NCBI GenBank assembly: GCA_009809945.1
Contig: WTPW01002224.1
Span: 1 to 64,000 of the forward strand
Direction of reading: 5' to 3'
Length of the DNA: 64,000 nt
Source: Gigaspora margarita
Taxonomy: Eukaryota; Glomeromycota; Glomeromycetes; Diversisporales; Gigasporaceae
Of the stretch, positions 1 through 11,362 are shown one piece after another. A model generated the notes under the pieces. It saw nothing but the letters and a program-made list of their open reading frames with translations, had not been told where the DNA came from and ran no database searches. The stretch's first letter is position 1. Every line of letters begins with the position of its first letter. Made by a program: the position numbers and the translations under genes.

Positions 1-105
1 AAGTGGGTGTCTGAGTCTAATTTGACTAAGGGAAATTCTATGTCTTTAAATACATTTTAGAATAAGTGTTATAAGCGTTGATTTGCAATGATAAACGTTA
101 CAATC

Positions 106-276
106 ATTATGAGCGACATAAGCGTTATAAGCGATATAATCGTTATAAGCGGTATAAGCAGTATAAGCGTTATAAGCGGTATAAGCGTTATAAGCGGTAT
201 AAGCGTTATAAGCGGTATAAGCGTTATAAGCGGTATAAGCGTTATAAGCGGTATAAACATTATAAGCGATATGAAC
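106..276. repeat. 18-bp minisatellite
   Basis: Tandem array of an 18-bp unit close to ATAAGCGTTATAAGCGGT, about nine copies, with the least regular units at both edges. The unit is itself a diverged 9-bp duplication (ATAAGCGTT / ATAAGCGGT). Length is a multiple of three, so all frames stay open and encode short repeats such as RYK or ISV; these are by-products, not genes. Confidence 0.95.
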
Positions 277-299
277 TATTCTAAATGTCTAACTCCCCA

Positions 300-2600
300 A
301 TAATAATAACAATGTGAAATACTAAGGATAATAATAATAAAATAAAATAATAATAAATAATAAATATTCTAATAACATTAACTACTCGTTCTATAACAAT
401 ATTAAATAAGGAAGAAGAGGATAAATATTAAATTTTTATACAAATAATAATAGATATTCCATATACTATATAAATTAAATTAATGCAAATATCCTGTTTT
501 ATAGTTATTATTATAAATTCTTGAACATCTAAACATTTTTTCATTTCTCTAAATCTTATCTGTTTTATCTAATAAATTATCTAACTCTCCAGAAATTACA
601 TTGCTATTTTCGAATCTTCAGTCTGCAAATAGCAATGTAGTTTTTGGAGAGTTAGTTAATTTATACAGAAAAGATTTTGAGAAACAAGAAAATTTTAGAT
701 ACCCAGAATTAATGATACTTTTCTATCAAAGTTACAGTAAACTTTTCTGATTGGCTGATATTAATTAGCATTTAATATCTAGATAAAAAATCAGATTTAT
801 AATTGCTAAAATAAAAATCTGGATTTATTATCCACTTTACAAAAATAAAATATGTTATCCTTTTTATATTTAGATATATACAGTTTTTGTAATCTGGATT
901 CAAGCACTACTGGTTCTAATAGTAGTAAAATTATTAAAATAAAGCCAAAGGTATAGTGTATGAAGTTTATGCAATATGTTTATATAATCTTTAGAATATT
1001 GTCCAAATTTCAAATGATTATATTTCCAGTTCTACTGATTAGATTTTAATAATTTTATTACTATTATAACTAGAAAGACCAGAAGAACTAGCTTTATTAA
1101 AATAATATAGGATGTTATCTTAGTACAAAAGCTTTAACAATTATTAAAAAAATTATTATTTTGGTACATATCCATAAGATAAAATATTATGTAACCTGTA
1201 TATATCTATAGACTTACTATTTCATTCTAATCAGAGTGTTTAGAATTATGATATAGCATAATATGTGCATAATTTGATCTGTACTATATATGCATTATGC
1301 ATCACATAAAGTTGTATACTTTGAACTATTTTATATAATAATTCATATAATATAAGTACCAGGAACATAGCATGCATAATATAGTGTATGGTTTTCTGTC
1401 ATCTAGAATGGCAAGTTTGCAAAATCTTGTATTTGATTGGGTGTTAAAAACCTATAATTTTATATATCAATATGTGCTAGTTTAACATACTTTTACTATT
1501 TGTATATAAGCATACTGAATTTGGTTTTGTATATAAGTATACTAATTGGTATTTGTATATGAGCATACTGAATTTGGTATTTGTATTATTCTGAGAATAT
1601 AGTATATAATACTGTGTAGTTGATGTTCTATATAAATCAAAACTATATATAGTATTATATAAAAATGTATTATCAATTATTTTACATTAAACTATATGAT
1701 ACATAGGTGTTTATCTAATATTTAATTAGATGACAATTTAATGACCAAGAATTTTAAAGTGTAATTTTGAAAAAACTTACAATAAGTTCCAAAGAACTAA
1801 ATTATAAAGCAAAATTTACATTTTATTTAAAAAATTTTCAATTTATTTAAAGACTTACCTAGCCAATTAAATAAACAATCAAATTCAAATAGCTAAAACA
1901 AATATATACTTCTTATAAATAATGTAAAAAATAGTTCTATAACTTTATAGCTATAATATATAAAAATTAATTTACTTTGAACTACAGAGTGAACATTCTA
2001 GTTACAGTAAATAAAAATTTTTAGTGGCCAAATTTAGATTTTATTTTTTATATAGTACTAAACAGTAAAAGACATTTACTCATTATTAGTAAAACTTTAA
2101 ATTGTTATAACTTATTAAAAAAAATCAAATCAAAAAACCCTCTAACAGATTGATAGATTTTTAGATAAACATATTTCTGTCAGAGGAATTTTTTTATTTT
2201 TAATTATAAGGAAGTTATAAGGCATTAAAGTTTATATGAGTTCAAAAAATTGGCATTTAATATAGAAAAAAAGAAAATATATACAGATTTTTAGCTAATC
2301 AAAATCAATTACACAAAAATTAGCCAATCAGAATTGATTATATAAGACCCAAAATTGGCGCTTATATATATAGATTGGATATCTTTTACTGCCCCATACT
2401 GTATATATAAAGAGACTAATTTGAAAATTTAGCTGATATTTATATATAAAATAGCCAAATTTTAAATTTTAATATATATAAAATTAAATTAATTGTTTAA
2501 AGAGGCCAAATTTGCTTTTTATATATATATAAAAAGTGGCCAAATTTTATATTTAATTATAAAAATACTATAACTCTAATCTGCTTTAACTTTTTTTATA
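300..2600. other. AT-rich intergenic DNA with small hairpins
   Basis: No credible gene. The stretch holds a strong hairpin at 571-665 (arms contain TAACTCTCCA and TGGAGAGTTA around a shared ATTGCTATTT/AAATAGCAAT core), three diverged copies of a roughly 30-bp tandem unit at 1498-1590 (core AAGCATACTGAATTTGGT), and a weak hairpin at 2115-2195. The rest is low-complexity A/T sequence. Confidence 0.7.
885..1085. repeat. Imperfect inverted-repeat element
   Basis: The arm TAGTAGTAAAATTATTAAAA near 925 pairs with TTTTAATAATTTTATTACTA near 1045. The sequence GGTTCTAATRRTAGTAAAA is shared with the longer element at 4532-4868, so the two look like members of one old foldback family. No target duplication could be defined. 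Confidence 0.45.
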
Positions 2601-2604
2601 AATA

Positions 2605-3009
2605 TAGTGCAGGATACCTAAAGGCAGAAATTAAGAAATTTGGCTCATTTTCAAAAATTTTATATTGAAATTTGATATCTTTGTGAATCCTTGCATTTGA
2701 TTAGCTAATAATTAATTTTTAAAAATATTTTAGAATTAATTTAAAAATTAATTTTAAAATTAGCCAATAGCAGAAGGCTAAAACATGTGACTTTCTATTT
2801 TTGATCAAATTTTTATATATTATATAAAAATACTATACTTTTAAACTCATTAATTCAAAAAATATACAACAATTTTGGAAAAGTTAAGGCCACTAAGTTG
2901 TAGTAAATTTGCTAAATCAAAATAGTGGCCTATTTTTTGTGATATTGTTTTTATATTGAATATTATTGGCTTTTAAAGTTTGTGAAGCCTTTAGGTATTC
3001 CGCATTGTA
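2605..3009. mobile_element. MITE, CCTAAAGGC family, copy 1
   Basis: Terminal inverted repeats read TAGTGCAGGATACCTAAAGG on the left and the complement of TACAATGCGGAATACC on the right. A second copy at 40,544-41,249 shares the ends and an interior block around GCCACTAAGTTGTAGTAAAT. TA at the outer ends fits a Tc1/mariner-type target, but the exact duplication is not secure. No coding capacity. Confidence 0.75.
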
Positions 3010-3943
3010 GATTTAAAAAAATTTAAGAACATAGAAGTATTTAGCTTGTTTTGATTTAATATTTTAAGTTGTATTTTTTGTTACAATTTTTTTGAAAAAG
3101 AACTAGTAATTTGAATTTTATTAATTTTATTTGTTGGGAATAAGTTGTCTGCACTATATTAGCAAAAAAAAAGCAATACAACTATGTATCTAAAAAAAAA
3201 GACCCAATTTATATATAAAAGTATTTTAATAATCTATTTCTCTAAAATCATTGATTAATTAAATAACTAAATAACTATATATAGCTTTGATCTACATAGT
3301 ATATTATTTATTTTAACATAATATGTACATATGGCAAAATAAAATTAGGTAAAATATTCTCTATTACTATTAGATAGACTTAATATTCCAATTGTATTTA
3401 TTGTAATCTATTTTAATTTTATTGAGTTTTTATTTAATATTCTATTTGTAGTATCAATATTGAGCAACATTATTGTAATTATTAATTACTATAAAAGATA
3501 ATTTTATTAGTAGAATTTAAAAGTTTATTTTATTATAATGAAAAAATAAAATATAATGAAGTAAAATATATTAATATAAATAAAAAGAGTAAAAGTTAAT
3601 ATTTTAACTAGTAACAAATAAAAGAAGTATATATATATCTGAAAGTTGGTTTAGTATATGTCTTGTTCCAAGTAAGATATTTATAAATTGATAACCAGTT
3701 AAGCAAAATAATAGTTACATCCATAACCATTTAACTTTGTGATATTAGGCATAGGACATGTTCTTAAAATAAATCAAATTGCTGTCTATAAGGTAAAGGC
3801 ACCTATTTTTGGGAACTTTTTTTTGCTACATATATAACTTTTTCAAAAATTAATATTTTTTTTTATTAAACTTTAAATATAAAATTTACAATTAATTTAT
3901 TATTTAAAAATATACAAATTAAATTATACTAATATATAAAAGA
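3010..3943. other. AT-rich intergenic DNA, no gene seen
   Basis: Low-complexity A/T sequence without a convincing reading frame, RNA gene or strong inverted repeat. Confidence 0.6.
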
Positions 3944-4277
3944 GCATTTCTATTTGTACACAGTGTGTTTATACACTGTTACACAAACTATAATAGAAAA
4001 ATGCAAGCTGCAAATCAATTTTTGTACAACAAAAACAAAGCAAAATATTAAAATTTAATTTTATCTTTAAATTTTGCTTATAAAACTATATTTTAAAGAC
4101 TAGGAAAAAAAATTTCTTGCAAAATTTTAGTATAAACTAAGCCCTAACCCATCTTAGGCCTTTATCCTAACCCTAATATTAATTAAGTTTTAATTTTTGT
4201 TTTATTAGAAATTGTTTAATTTATAAGTTACACAAAATAACTGTGTTTAAACACACTGTGTGCAAATAGTAATTTTC
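3944..4277. mobile_element. MITE, CTATTTGTACAC family, copy 1
   Basis: Inverted termini contain TATTTGTACACAGTGTGTTT and its near complement (right arm ACACACTGTGTGCAAATA). The interior carries GCAAAATTTTAGTATAAACT followed by a CCCTAACCC-like run, a core also found in the 5767-6110 family and in the copy at 40,688-40,966. Non-coding. Confidence 0.7.
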
Positions 4278-4531
4278 TATATAAAAATTTATTTTGTATT
4301 AGTAAAAAAAAATTTTATAAAATTTATAAAATTTGATGCCTTTTTCTATTTCCATGGATACAATATAAACTATTTAAAAAATTTAAAAATTTTAAAAAAT
4401 TTTCTTATTTAATTATTTTTTATGCTTTGTTTTTCTTTTTTTACTATCTTTTATTGATCATTTATCTAAAAATTTTATTAATTAAAATAAGTATAATTTT
4501 AAAAAAAATTTATTACAATCTTTAATGTATA

Positions 4532-4868
4532 AAATTGAAATTTCTGAAATTATTTATTAAGTAAACAGCTTTTAAAATCAATAAAACTTGTAGCTACTAT
4601 CAGTGTGGTTCTAATGATAGTAAAAATATTAAATTTGGACCAGCAGATCAAAAGTTATGAGCAATTTACATTTCACGATCATATAAATTTTCTTTGTAGA
4701 TCTATATAAAAATTTTATATGATCTCAAAACATAAATTGTTCATAACTTTTTATATACTAGACTGAATTTAGCATTTTTTTTCTATTATTAGAACTAAGT
4801 TGATAGTTGCTACAACTTTTATTAAATCTCCAAGAACTGTAAGTAATCTCAGAAATTTCAATTTTATA
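4532..4868. repeat. Long imperfect palindrome (foldback element)
   Basis: The left arm from AATTGAAATTTCTGA through GTAGCTACTATCA pairs with the right arm TGATAGTTGCTACAAC through TCAGAAATTTCAATTTT. Arms are roughly 150 bp each around a short AT-rich centre. Non-coding; probably a MITE related to 885-1085. Confidence 0.75.
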
Positions 4869-5099
4869 TTTTTAAAAAGTTGCTTTTTTTTATTTTATAT
4901 ATAAATTACTAATAAATTTAATTCATAGAAATAGGTGTATCTATGGAAATAGGTACATTTACCTTAATTAAAATTTTAAAAAAACATATACACTTTTTTT
5001 TGATAATTTTAAGTAAAAAAAATAGAGGTAGCTTATTTTTGGGATATACAGGTTTTAAAGGATTGATGCTCAATTGATAGAGTAGCTTATTATCAGGTG

Positions 5100-5760
5100 T
5101 TTAAAAAAAATTTTAAAAAAATTCTCATATGTACTCTATTAATTTGGAAATATATATATGTGCACATACATATATCACTACAAGTACCATTAGGCATTTG
5201 TAGATCTCTAGTATGTATATACATATATACATACATATGTTCTTTAATTCACTTTATTTTTTTGTTTTTTATTCATTTTATTTTAAATTTTGTTTATGCT
5301 TTTTTTATTTATTTTTTTTGTTTTTTTCTATTTTCTATTTTAATTTTTTTTATGTTTTTTCTTATTCTTTTTATTTTAAATTTTTTTTATGCTTTTATTT
5401 ATTTATTTATTTATTTTTGTTTTTTTTATTTTCTTTTTTAATTTTTTTTTATTTTTTTTTGGTTTTTTTTTAATTTTTTTTCTGTTTTTTTATTTAAACT
5501 TCTTTTTTGATTTATTCTATATTTATTATTTATTAATTTTTTTTGATTTTTTTAATTTTTTTTTACTTTATTTATTTTTATAAACAGTACTTTTTTTTTA
5601 ATTTATTATATTTAAATTTTTTAATTTAATTTATTTATTTTTTTAATTATTATTTTAAACATTTTTTTTTAATACAAATTTTATTTTAGTTTAATTTTTT
5701 TTTAATTATTATTTTAATTTATTTTTTTATTTAATTTATTTATTTATTTATTTTTTCAAT
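5100..5760. repeat. T-rich low-complexity tract
   Basis: More than 600 bp almost entirely T and A on the plus strand, with TTTAT/TTTTTAT motifs. Overlapping open frames of phenylalanine, leucine and tyrosine exist only because T-runs lack stops; none is a gene. Confidence 0.9.
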
Positions 5761-5766
5761 TATTAT

Positions 5767-6110
5767 AAAATGCACCTATGGTGTTGAACACCATAGGTAA
5801 ATTAGATTTGCAAATTCATGTAACAAAAACAAAAAAAATAAATTTTTATAAAACAAAAAATAAATTTTAATTACTTTAGGGTTAGGTGAGGCCTGGGATT
5901 TTATCAGGGCATTAGTATATACAAAATTTTGCAAGAAATTTTTTTTATTAGAGCCCCAAAGGTGGTTTCATAATCAAAATTTTGAGATATGAATGTTTTT
6001 TTAAAAAATAAACAAAAATTCGAAATTTTATGTTACACCTGATCTTAAATTTTGATTGGCTATTCTAATAGTTTTGTGTAACATGGTGTTCAACACCATA
6101 GGTGTATTTT
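5767..6110. mobile_element. MITE, CACCTATGGTG family, copy 1
   Basis: Ends are AAAATGCACCTATGGTGTTG and its near-perfect complement; the first 30 bp also form a small palindrome (CCTATGGTGTTGAACACCATAGG-like). A copy lies in inverted orientation at 39,936-40,280, and a few flanking bases (AGTAAACTTG) match too, so the true ends may lie slightly outside. The interior holds the conserved GCAAAATTTTGTATATACTA-type core shared with the 3944-4277 family. Confidence 0.8.
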
Positions 6111-6198
6111 AGTAAACTTGTATTTTTTTATAATAATTTTTTCTTTTCAATTTATTTAAATATGTAGTTTGTATATTTTTATTTAATTTATATATATA

Positions 6199-6983
6199 TG
6201 GGCCAGTGCAAAAAGATTGATACCTCAAAATTTTAATTAAAAAGTACTACTAATATAAGTTTTTAAATTATTAATAATATAATTAAAAATTTTTTATAAT
6301 TAAATAACTATGGTATAAACTATTATTTTTTATTAATTATATTATTTTATATCTCTTTTATATAAAAATAGATGAGAGCTAACTTTTTAGATAAAAAAAA
6401 TTACAAAAAAAAATTTTTCTTAAAAAAATGATTTTATTTAATATCTTAATAATTTAAAGCTTGCTACTATGCAAGTAACTAGCTATAGATTCAATAAAAC
6501 TATATTTAAAATTCATAAAAAAATAATAATTAGATAAAAAGTTATTAAATATTAAAGTTGATGTATTTGTATTAAAAATTTTTAATTTACTATATGTACT
6601 ATATAATTTAATAGTAAAACTAAGCTTAAAAATAACTATTAGTAAATTTTTTTATATTTTATATAAACAAATATTTAATTTTAAAATAATCTTCTTTATT
6701 ATTTAATAAAATAAAGTTAAAATTAAAAAACTTAAATTTTATATAAAAAAATTTTTATCACTATATCATGATCAAATTTATTATTTTTAAATATACTAAA
6801 ATTTACTTAGAAAGTTACTGCTAATAAATTTTTTATTTCTTATATAAAACAATTAAATAAATTATATTAAAACCTTTTCTATCTTCCAAAATAATTTTTT
6901 AAATTAAAAAAAAATTAAATTTTATTACTAAAAAAAATTACTATTAACTTTTATTTGAGGTATCAATCTTTTTGCACCTGCCT
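6199..6983. mobile_element. TIR element, AAAAAGATTGATACCTC family
   Basis: Inverted termini of about 28 bp: CAGTGCAAAAAGATTGATAC on the left, the complement of CAGGTGCAAAAAGATTGATA on the right, enclosing about 730 bp of AT-rich DNA with no long frame. Target duplication not resolvable in the surrounding TATATA. Confidence 0.75.
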
Positions 6984-7172
6984 ATATTTTTTATTAATAA
7001 TTTATTCTTTCAGTTTATTTAAATATATATTTAAATATTTATTTTAATTTTCTTTAGGTTATAATATTGGTTAGTGTAAGAAGAAGGTATATATGCACAT
7101 ATATATATGTATGTATATAAATCCCTGATTAGGAAATAATGGCATTGTTTATGATATTTGACTAAAAAAACA

Positions 7173-8385
7173 AGTTTCATATGGGCTGATTTAAGGAATT
7201 GCTAATAACTTTTGCTCTACTGTTCTGTTTTGGATGATTTAACTACCAAAATGTTCGTCTCAATGAGACGATTCTAACAAGCCCAAAATNGCTAAAATCC
7301 NATCACAGNATCCNNAGATCGATCAAATTTTGTGANATTTTAATAGTGTTNTTAGAATNACTATGTAAATATCTTTAACAGTGAATAACGTTTGAACCAC
7401 TGGTCCGTTTTGGATGATTTAACCACCAAAATGTTCGTCTCGATGAGACGATTCTAACGAGCCCAAGATCATCAAAATCTAATCACAGAATCACAAGATC
7501 GTTAAAAATTAGTATAACGGCTTATCTACAAATCTCATGGGTTTTTTTATATTGTAGTACTGTAAAAACCCATGAGATTTGTAGATAAGCCATTATACTA
7601 ATTTTTAACGATCTTGTGATCCCGTGATTAGATTTTGATGATCTTGGGCTCGTTATAGGGTGTCCAGGATTATGCGATGCGATGAGGTAAATTATGCGGC
7701 CGAACTGAGGTTGATTATGCGATGGATGCGAAATAAATTTAAAATTATGCGATCAATTAGGTCGATTATGCGATTTTTATTATATGTAATTAATTCTTTT
7801 AGTTCTGTTTTTCGGATTTTTTCGGACGTTCACCAAAAATTTTGCTCCAACTATGCTCGTAATTTAAGTTCATTCATTTTCTACATCGGAACTTTTCGGG
7901 ACCTACATTCTATCATCACTCTGTCACCTAAATTACAAATTTAAAGCTTGCCGGATGAAGTTAACATATTCCCAACAACCAATCAACTTTTATTCACGTG
8001 ATTTATGCTTTTTTTTGCTTGTTTATGCGAAGCATATGCGATGCGAAAAATAGCAAATTATGCGCATAATATCGCATCGCATAATCCTGGACACCCTAGC
8101 TCGTTAGAATCGTCTCATCGAGACGAACATTTTGGTGGTTAAATTATCCAAAACGGACCAGTGGTTCAAACGTTATTCACTGTTAAAGATATTTACATAG
8201 TAATTCTAACAACACTATTAAAATCTCACAAAATTTGATCGATCTCTGGATCCTGTGATTGGATTTTAGCGATTTTGGGCTTGTTAGAATCGTCTCATTG
8301 AGACGAACATTTTGGTAGTTAAATCATCCAAAACGGACCAGTGGTTCAAAAATTATTTGCAATTCCTTAAATCAGCCGATATGCC
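7173..8385. repeat. Large foldback element with duplicated arms
   Basis: A palindrome centred near 7550. Each arm carries two tandem copies, about 180 bp apart, of a block containing CGTTTTGGATGATTTAAC and the small palindrome TTCGTCTCRATGAGACGAA. The central hairpin is near-perfect (CCCATGAGATTTGTAGATAA in both orientations). The right arm is split by a hAT-like insertion at 7656-8098. Ambiguous bases at 7290-7360 suggest several near-identical copies in the genome. Confidence 0.85.
7656..8098. mobile_element. hAT-like MITE (TAGGGTGTCC family)
   Basis: 443 bp with termini TAGGGTGTCCAGGATTATGC and the exact complement at the right end, flanked by perfect 8-bp direct repeats GCTCGTTA (7648-7655 and 8099-8106). 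An 8-bp duplication and a TAGGG start are hallmarks of hAT transposons. The subterminal regions carry many ATTATGCGAT repeats, as expected for transposase-binding sites. An open frame of about 94 codons inside has no recognisable product. Non-autonomous. Confidence 0.88.
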
Positions 8386-8640
8386 TAGTAATGCTTGTTA
8401 TTTTTCCAGTATACTGTAAGTTACTAAAAACTTGTTTATTCACTAATAGAATAGTGATATTAGATTGTATAATTACTAGTATATGCATAAATTTGAGATG
8501 TAGCTTATTTTCAAAATAAAAAACACTATTGTTTTTAGCTTGAAAATATGAGATAGCTTATTTTTAGATATTAGAGATTTTTAGGTTTTTGGCTCAAATT
8601 TGAGAGGTAGCTTATTTTTGGAGTAGTTATTTTCAGGAAT

Positions 8641-9538
8641 TTATAGTAATTTACTATATAACTTGAGCTAAAATTCTTTTAAATCTAATTTATTAAATTA
8701 AAAATAAATTTTATAGTTATATAGAACAAGAAAAAAAGAAAAAAATTAAGTTTAAAATTCAAGTTAATTTTGTTAATTTTGTACAATTTCAAAATATAAC
8801 TTTGTCAAAAACAAATATTTACTAATTTTAAATTAGCAATTATATGTAATATTATACTTTGAAAAACTTTACTTAGTAGCAAAATATAGGTTATCTTAAT
8901 AAAAAAAATAGGTTAGCTATATATTAAAGTTAAAAATATTTGGTTTGTAATATAAAAACCTTTTTTGTCAAAATAACCTGCTTTTGGCTTCTAAATAAAA
9001 TTGTTCAGCAAGTAATTCTACTTTATTAACCTTTTACTAAGTGAAAAATAGGGTTATAGTTTGAAAAAAAATCTTTTTTTTTTAGAAAATTTTTTTTTCA
9101 AACTTTAACCCTATTTTTTACTTAGTAAAAGATTCAAAAAACTGTGTTTTGAATTTAATACAAGTAGAGTTACCTGCTGAACAAGATTACTTAGAAATCC
9201 AAAGCAGGTTATTTTAACAAAAAAGGGGTTTCATATTATAAACCAAATATTTTTAACTTTGGTATAAAGTTAATATATTTTTTTGTCAAGATAACTGATA
9301 TTTTGCTACTAAATAAAGTTGTTCAGAACATAATGTTTATATAATTGCTAATTTAAAATTAGTAAATATTTGTTTTTAACAATGTTACATTTTGAAATTG
9401 TACAAAATTAACAAAATTTTAACTTGGTTTTAAGCTTAATTTTTTCTTCTTTTCTTTTCTATATAACTGTAAAATTTATTTTAATTTATTAAGTTAGATT
9501 TAAAAGAATTTTAGCTTAAAGTTATATAGTAAATTTAT
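8641..9538. repeat. Giant palindrome, about 0.9 kb
   Basis: Arms of about 430 bp meet near 9085. Matching pairs include AACTTGAGCTAAAATTCTTT with AAAGAATTTTAGCTTAAAGT, and CCTTTTACTAAGTGAAAAAT with its complement next to the centre. The only unpaired part is a few A/T bases at the tip. No coding content; either a foldback transposon or an inverted duplication. Confidence 0.85.
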
Positions 9539-9793
9539 ATATTTTTTTAAAAAAATTTTAATCATAGATAACAATAAAAAAGTATGCTTACTATCTAATA
9601 TACAATATTTCTGGCTTTAGTATGACTGTATCATATAGCTACCTAATGTACTAGTTTGTGGCCAATAAAATTGCTCAAAATAGAATAAAAAGTTAGGATT
9701 TAAAACTGTTGTATTTTTACTAGTTAAAACTGGCTTAACTAGTTATTATAAGAAAAATAAAACTGGGTTCAAACTCTATAAAAATAGAACAAA

Positions 9794-10128
9794 TAACCAA
9801 TTATAGTAGTCAGTTAAAGTAGAAAAAATTTTGAAAAATAATCTAATTTAATATTTATTTAGATTATGATTAGTATTAGGGTTATTTGTTTATATTTAGA
9901 AGGGCCTATAAGTAAAATTGCCTTTCTGACATTTTCATTAATATACCAAAGTAGGATTAAACTACTGTTTCTTGTATTTTTTGCATTTTTCTCTTTTTTT
10001 GCTTGGTTTGTTTTCTTTAGAATGATCCAAGTTAGTTAAAATTTTGCAATTAGATTGGTCAATTATCTATTAATCATCAAAAATTTTCTCTGCTTTAACC
10101 TATCCCCAATTATGGCACTTTAAATAAT
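9794..10128. repeat. Inverted-repeat element
   Basis: The left terminus CCAATTATAGTAGTCAGTTA pairs with the right terminus near 10,090-10,128 (complement CCATAATTGGGGATAGGTTA), with AAAGTAGA-AAAATTTTG continuing the match. Interior is AT-rich and non-coding. Probably an old MITE. Confidence 0.55.
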
Positions 10129-10173
10129 TTTTTAATCAATTTTAAGCAGTTTATATACATATATACTATATAT

Positions 10174-10290
10174 TATGGTTGTTAATAGAGCACTCAAGTC
10201 AATAATAAAATATATAATCCACTCTAGAGTACCCAGAAGTGGGCTATATATTTTATTAATATCTGGATTACTATATCAACAACTATAATT
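10174..10290. repeat. Short imperfect hairpin
   Basis: The arms share GTTGTTRATA and AATAAAATATATA; a MITE remnant of about 115 bp. Confidence 0.5.
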
Positions 10291-10563
10291 AATATACAAA
10301 ATAAAAAATCTAAATAGATATTTAAAAATTTTAATATCTTATTTAGATATCTGAGTATTTACATAGTTGTTAAATTAGAAATAATATGTTTATAAAAATT
10401 TTTAGCATATTTTATATAATTTGTGATATAGTGCATAATATACTACATCTTTTAAACTAAAAACTTGTATAATTTATATAATTTACAGTTTGCTACATAT
10501 ATAATTTGACCATTCTCACATTATAATTCTAGATACTTTAACTCTAATACAAAACCTATATTT

Positions 10564-11362
10564 TGATACTTCTATACCTACTTTTTTGATACTGAGTTAC
10601 ATGAAAATTCCAAAATTTTCAAAAATTTGAGCCAAGATATCTTGATAATCATAAGACCAAATTTGGTAAAACTTTTTTATTTAAATTCTATAGCTTCATA
10701 GAATTCAAATAAAAAATATCCATCAAATTTAGTCATGTAGTTGTTGAGTTATCTTTATTCAAAGTTAAAAAAAAATCAAAATATCTATCAAAATAGAAGC
10801 TGCACCAAATTTTTTATCTAGCTTTGAGTAAAGATGTCTTGACAACAATCTGACCAAATTTGATTAAACTTTTTTTTATTTGAATTCTATAGATTCATAG
10901 AATTCAAATAAAAAAATTTTTATTATATTTATTCAAGTAGTTGTTAAGATATTTTTGTTCAAAATCAGAGAAAAATCAAAACAACTATTAAAATAAAAGT
11001 TGCAGCAATTTTTTTTCTAAATTTGGAGAAGATATTTTTACAACTATTTAGCTAAATTTGATAAAACTTTTTTATTTAAATTTGATCAAATGTATCTTTA
11101 CTCAAAGTTAGTTAAATATTTGGTATAGCAATAGGCAAATGATTTTCTTTAACTTTGAGTGAAGATAATTTGACAACTACTTGACTTAATTCGATGAATT
11201 TTTTTTATTTGAATTCTATGAAGTCATAGAATTTGAATAAAAAGCTTTACCAAATTTGGTCTTATGGTTTTTAAGATATCTTTGCTCAAAGTTTTGAAAA
11301 TTTTTATTTTTACTAGGATTTTTATATTGATTAGTATCAAAAAAGTAGGCACAGAAGTATCA
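10564..11362. repeat. Foldback element built of repeated palindromes
   Basis: The outer inverted ends are TGATACTTCTATACCTACTT and the complement of TGATACTTCTGTGCCTACTT, both followed by TTTTGATACT. Inside are four related units of about 90-155 bp (about 10,628, 10,820, 11,020 and 11,150), each a palindrome centred on ATTCTATAGATTCATAGAAT or a shortened version and bounded by GATATCTTTGCTCAAAG. A palindrome made of palindromes; no genes. Confidence 0.8.

Noticed and set aside
106-276. Possible CRISPR-like array
   Set aside because: Continuous 18-bp minisatellite with no spacers, in a eukaryotic context.
4140-4190. CCCTAACCC-like runs (also near 5880, 12,390, 17,340, 40,140, 54,910)
   Set aside because: Too short and irregular for telomeres; they occur as internal parts of MITEs and in intergenic DNA.
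5097-5583. Overlapping plus-strand frames of 64-114 codons rich in Phe, Leu and Tyr
   Set aside because: A product of the T-rich tract, which lacks stop codons; no domain or conserved start.
7660-7944. 94-codon frame inside the hAT-like element
   Set aside because: Starts in the terminal repeat and consists partly of ATTATGCGAT repeats; no transposase motif.
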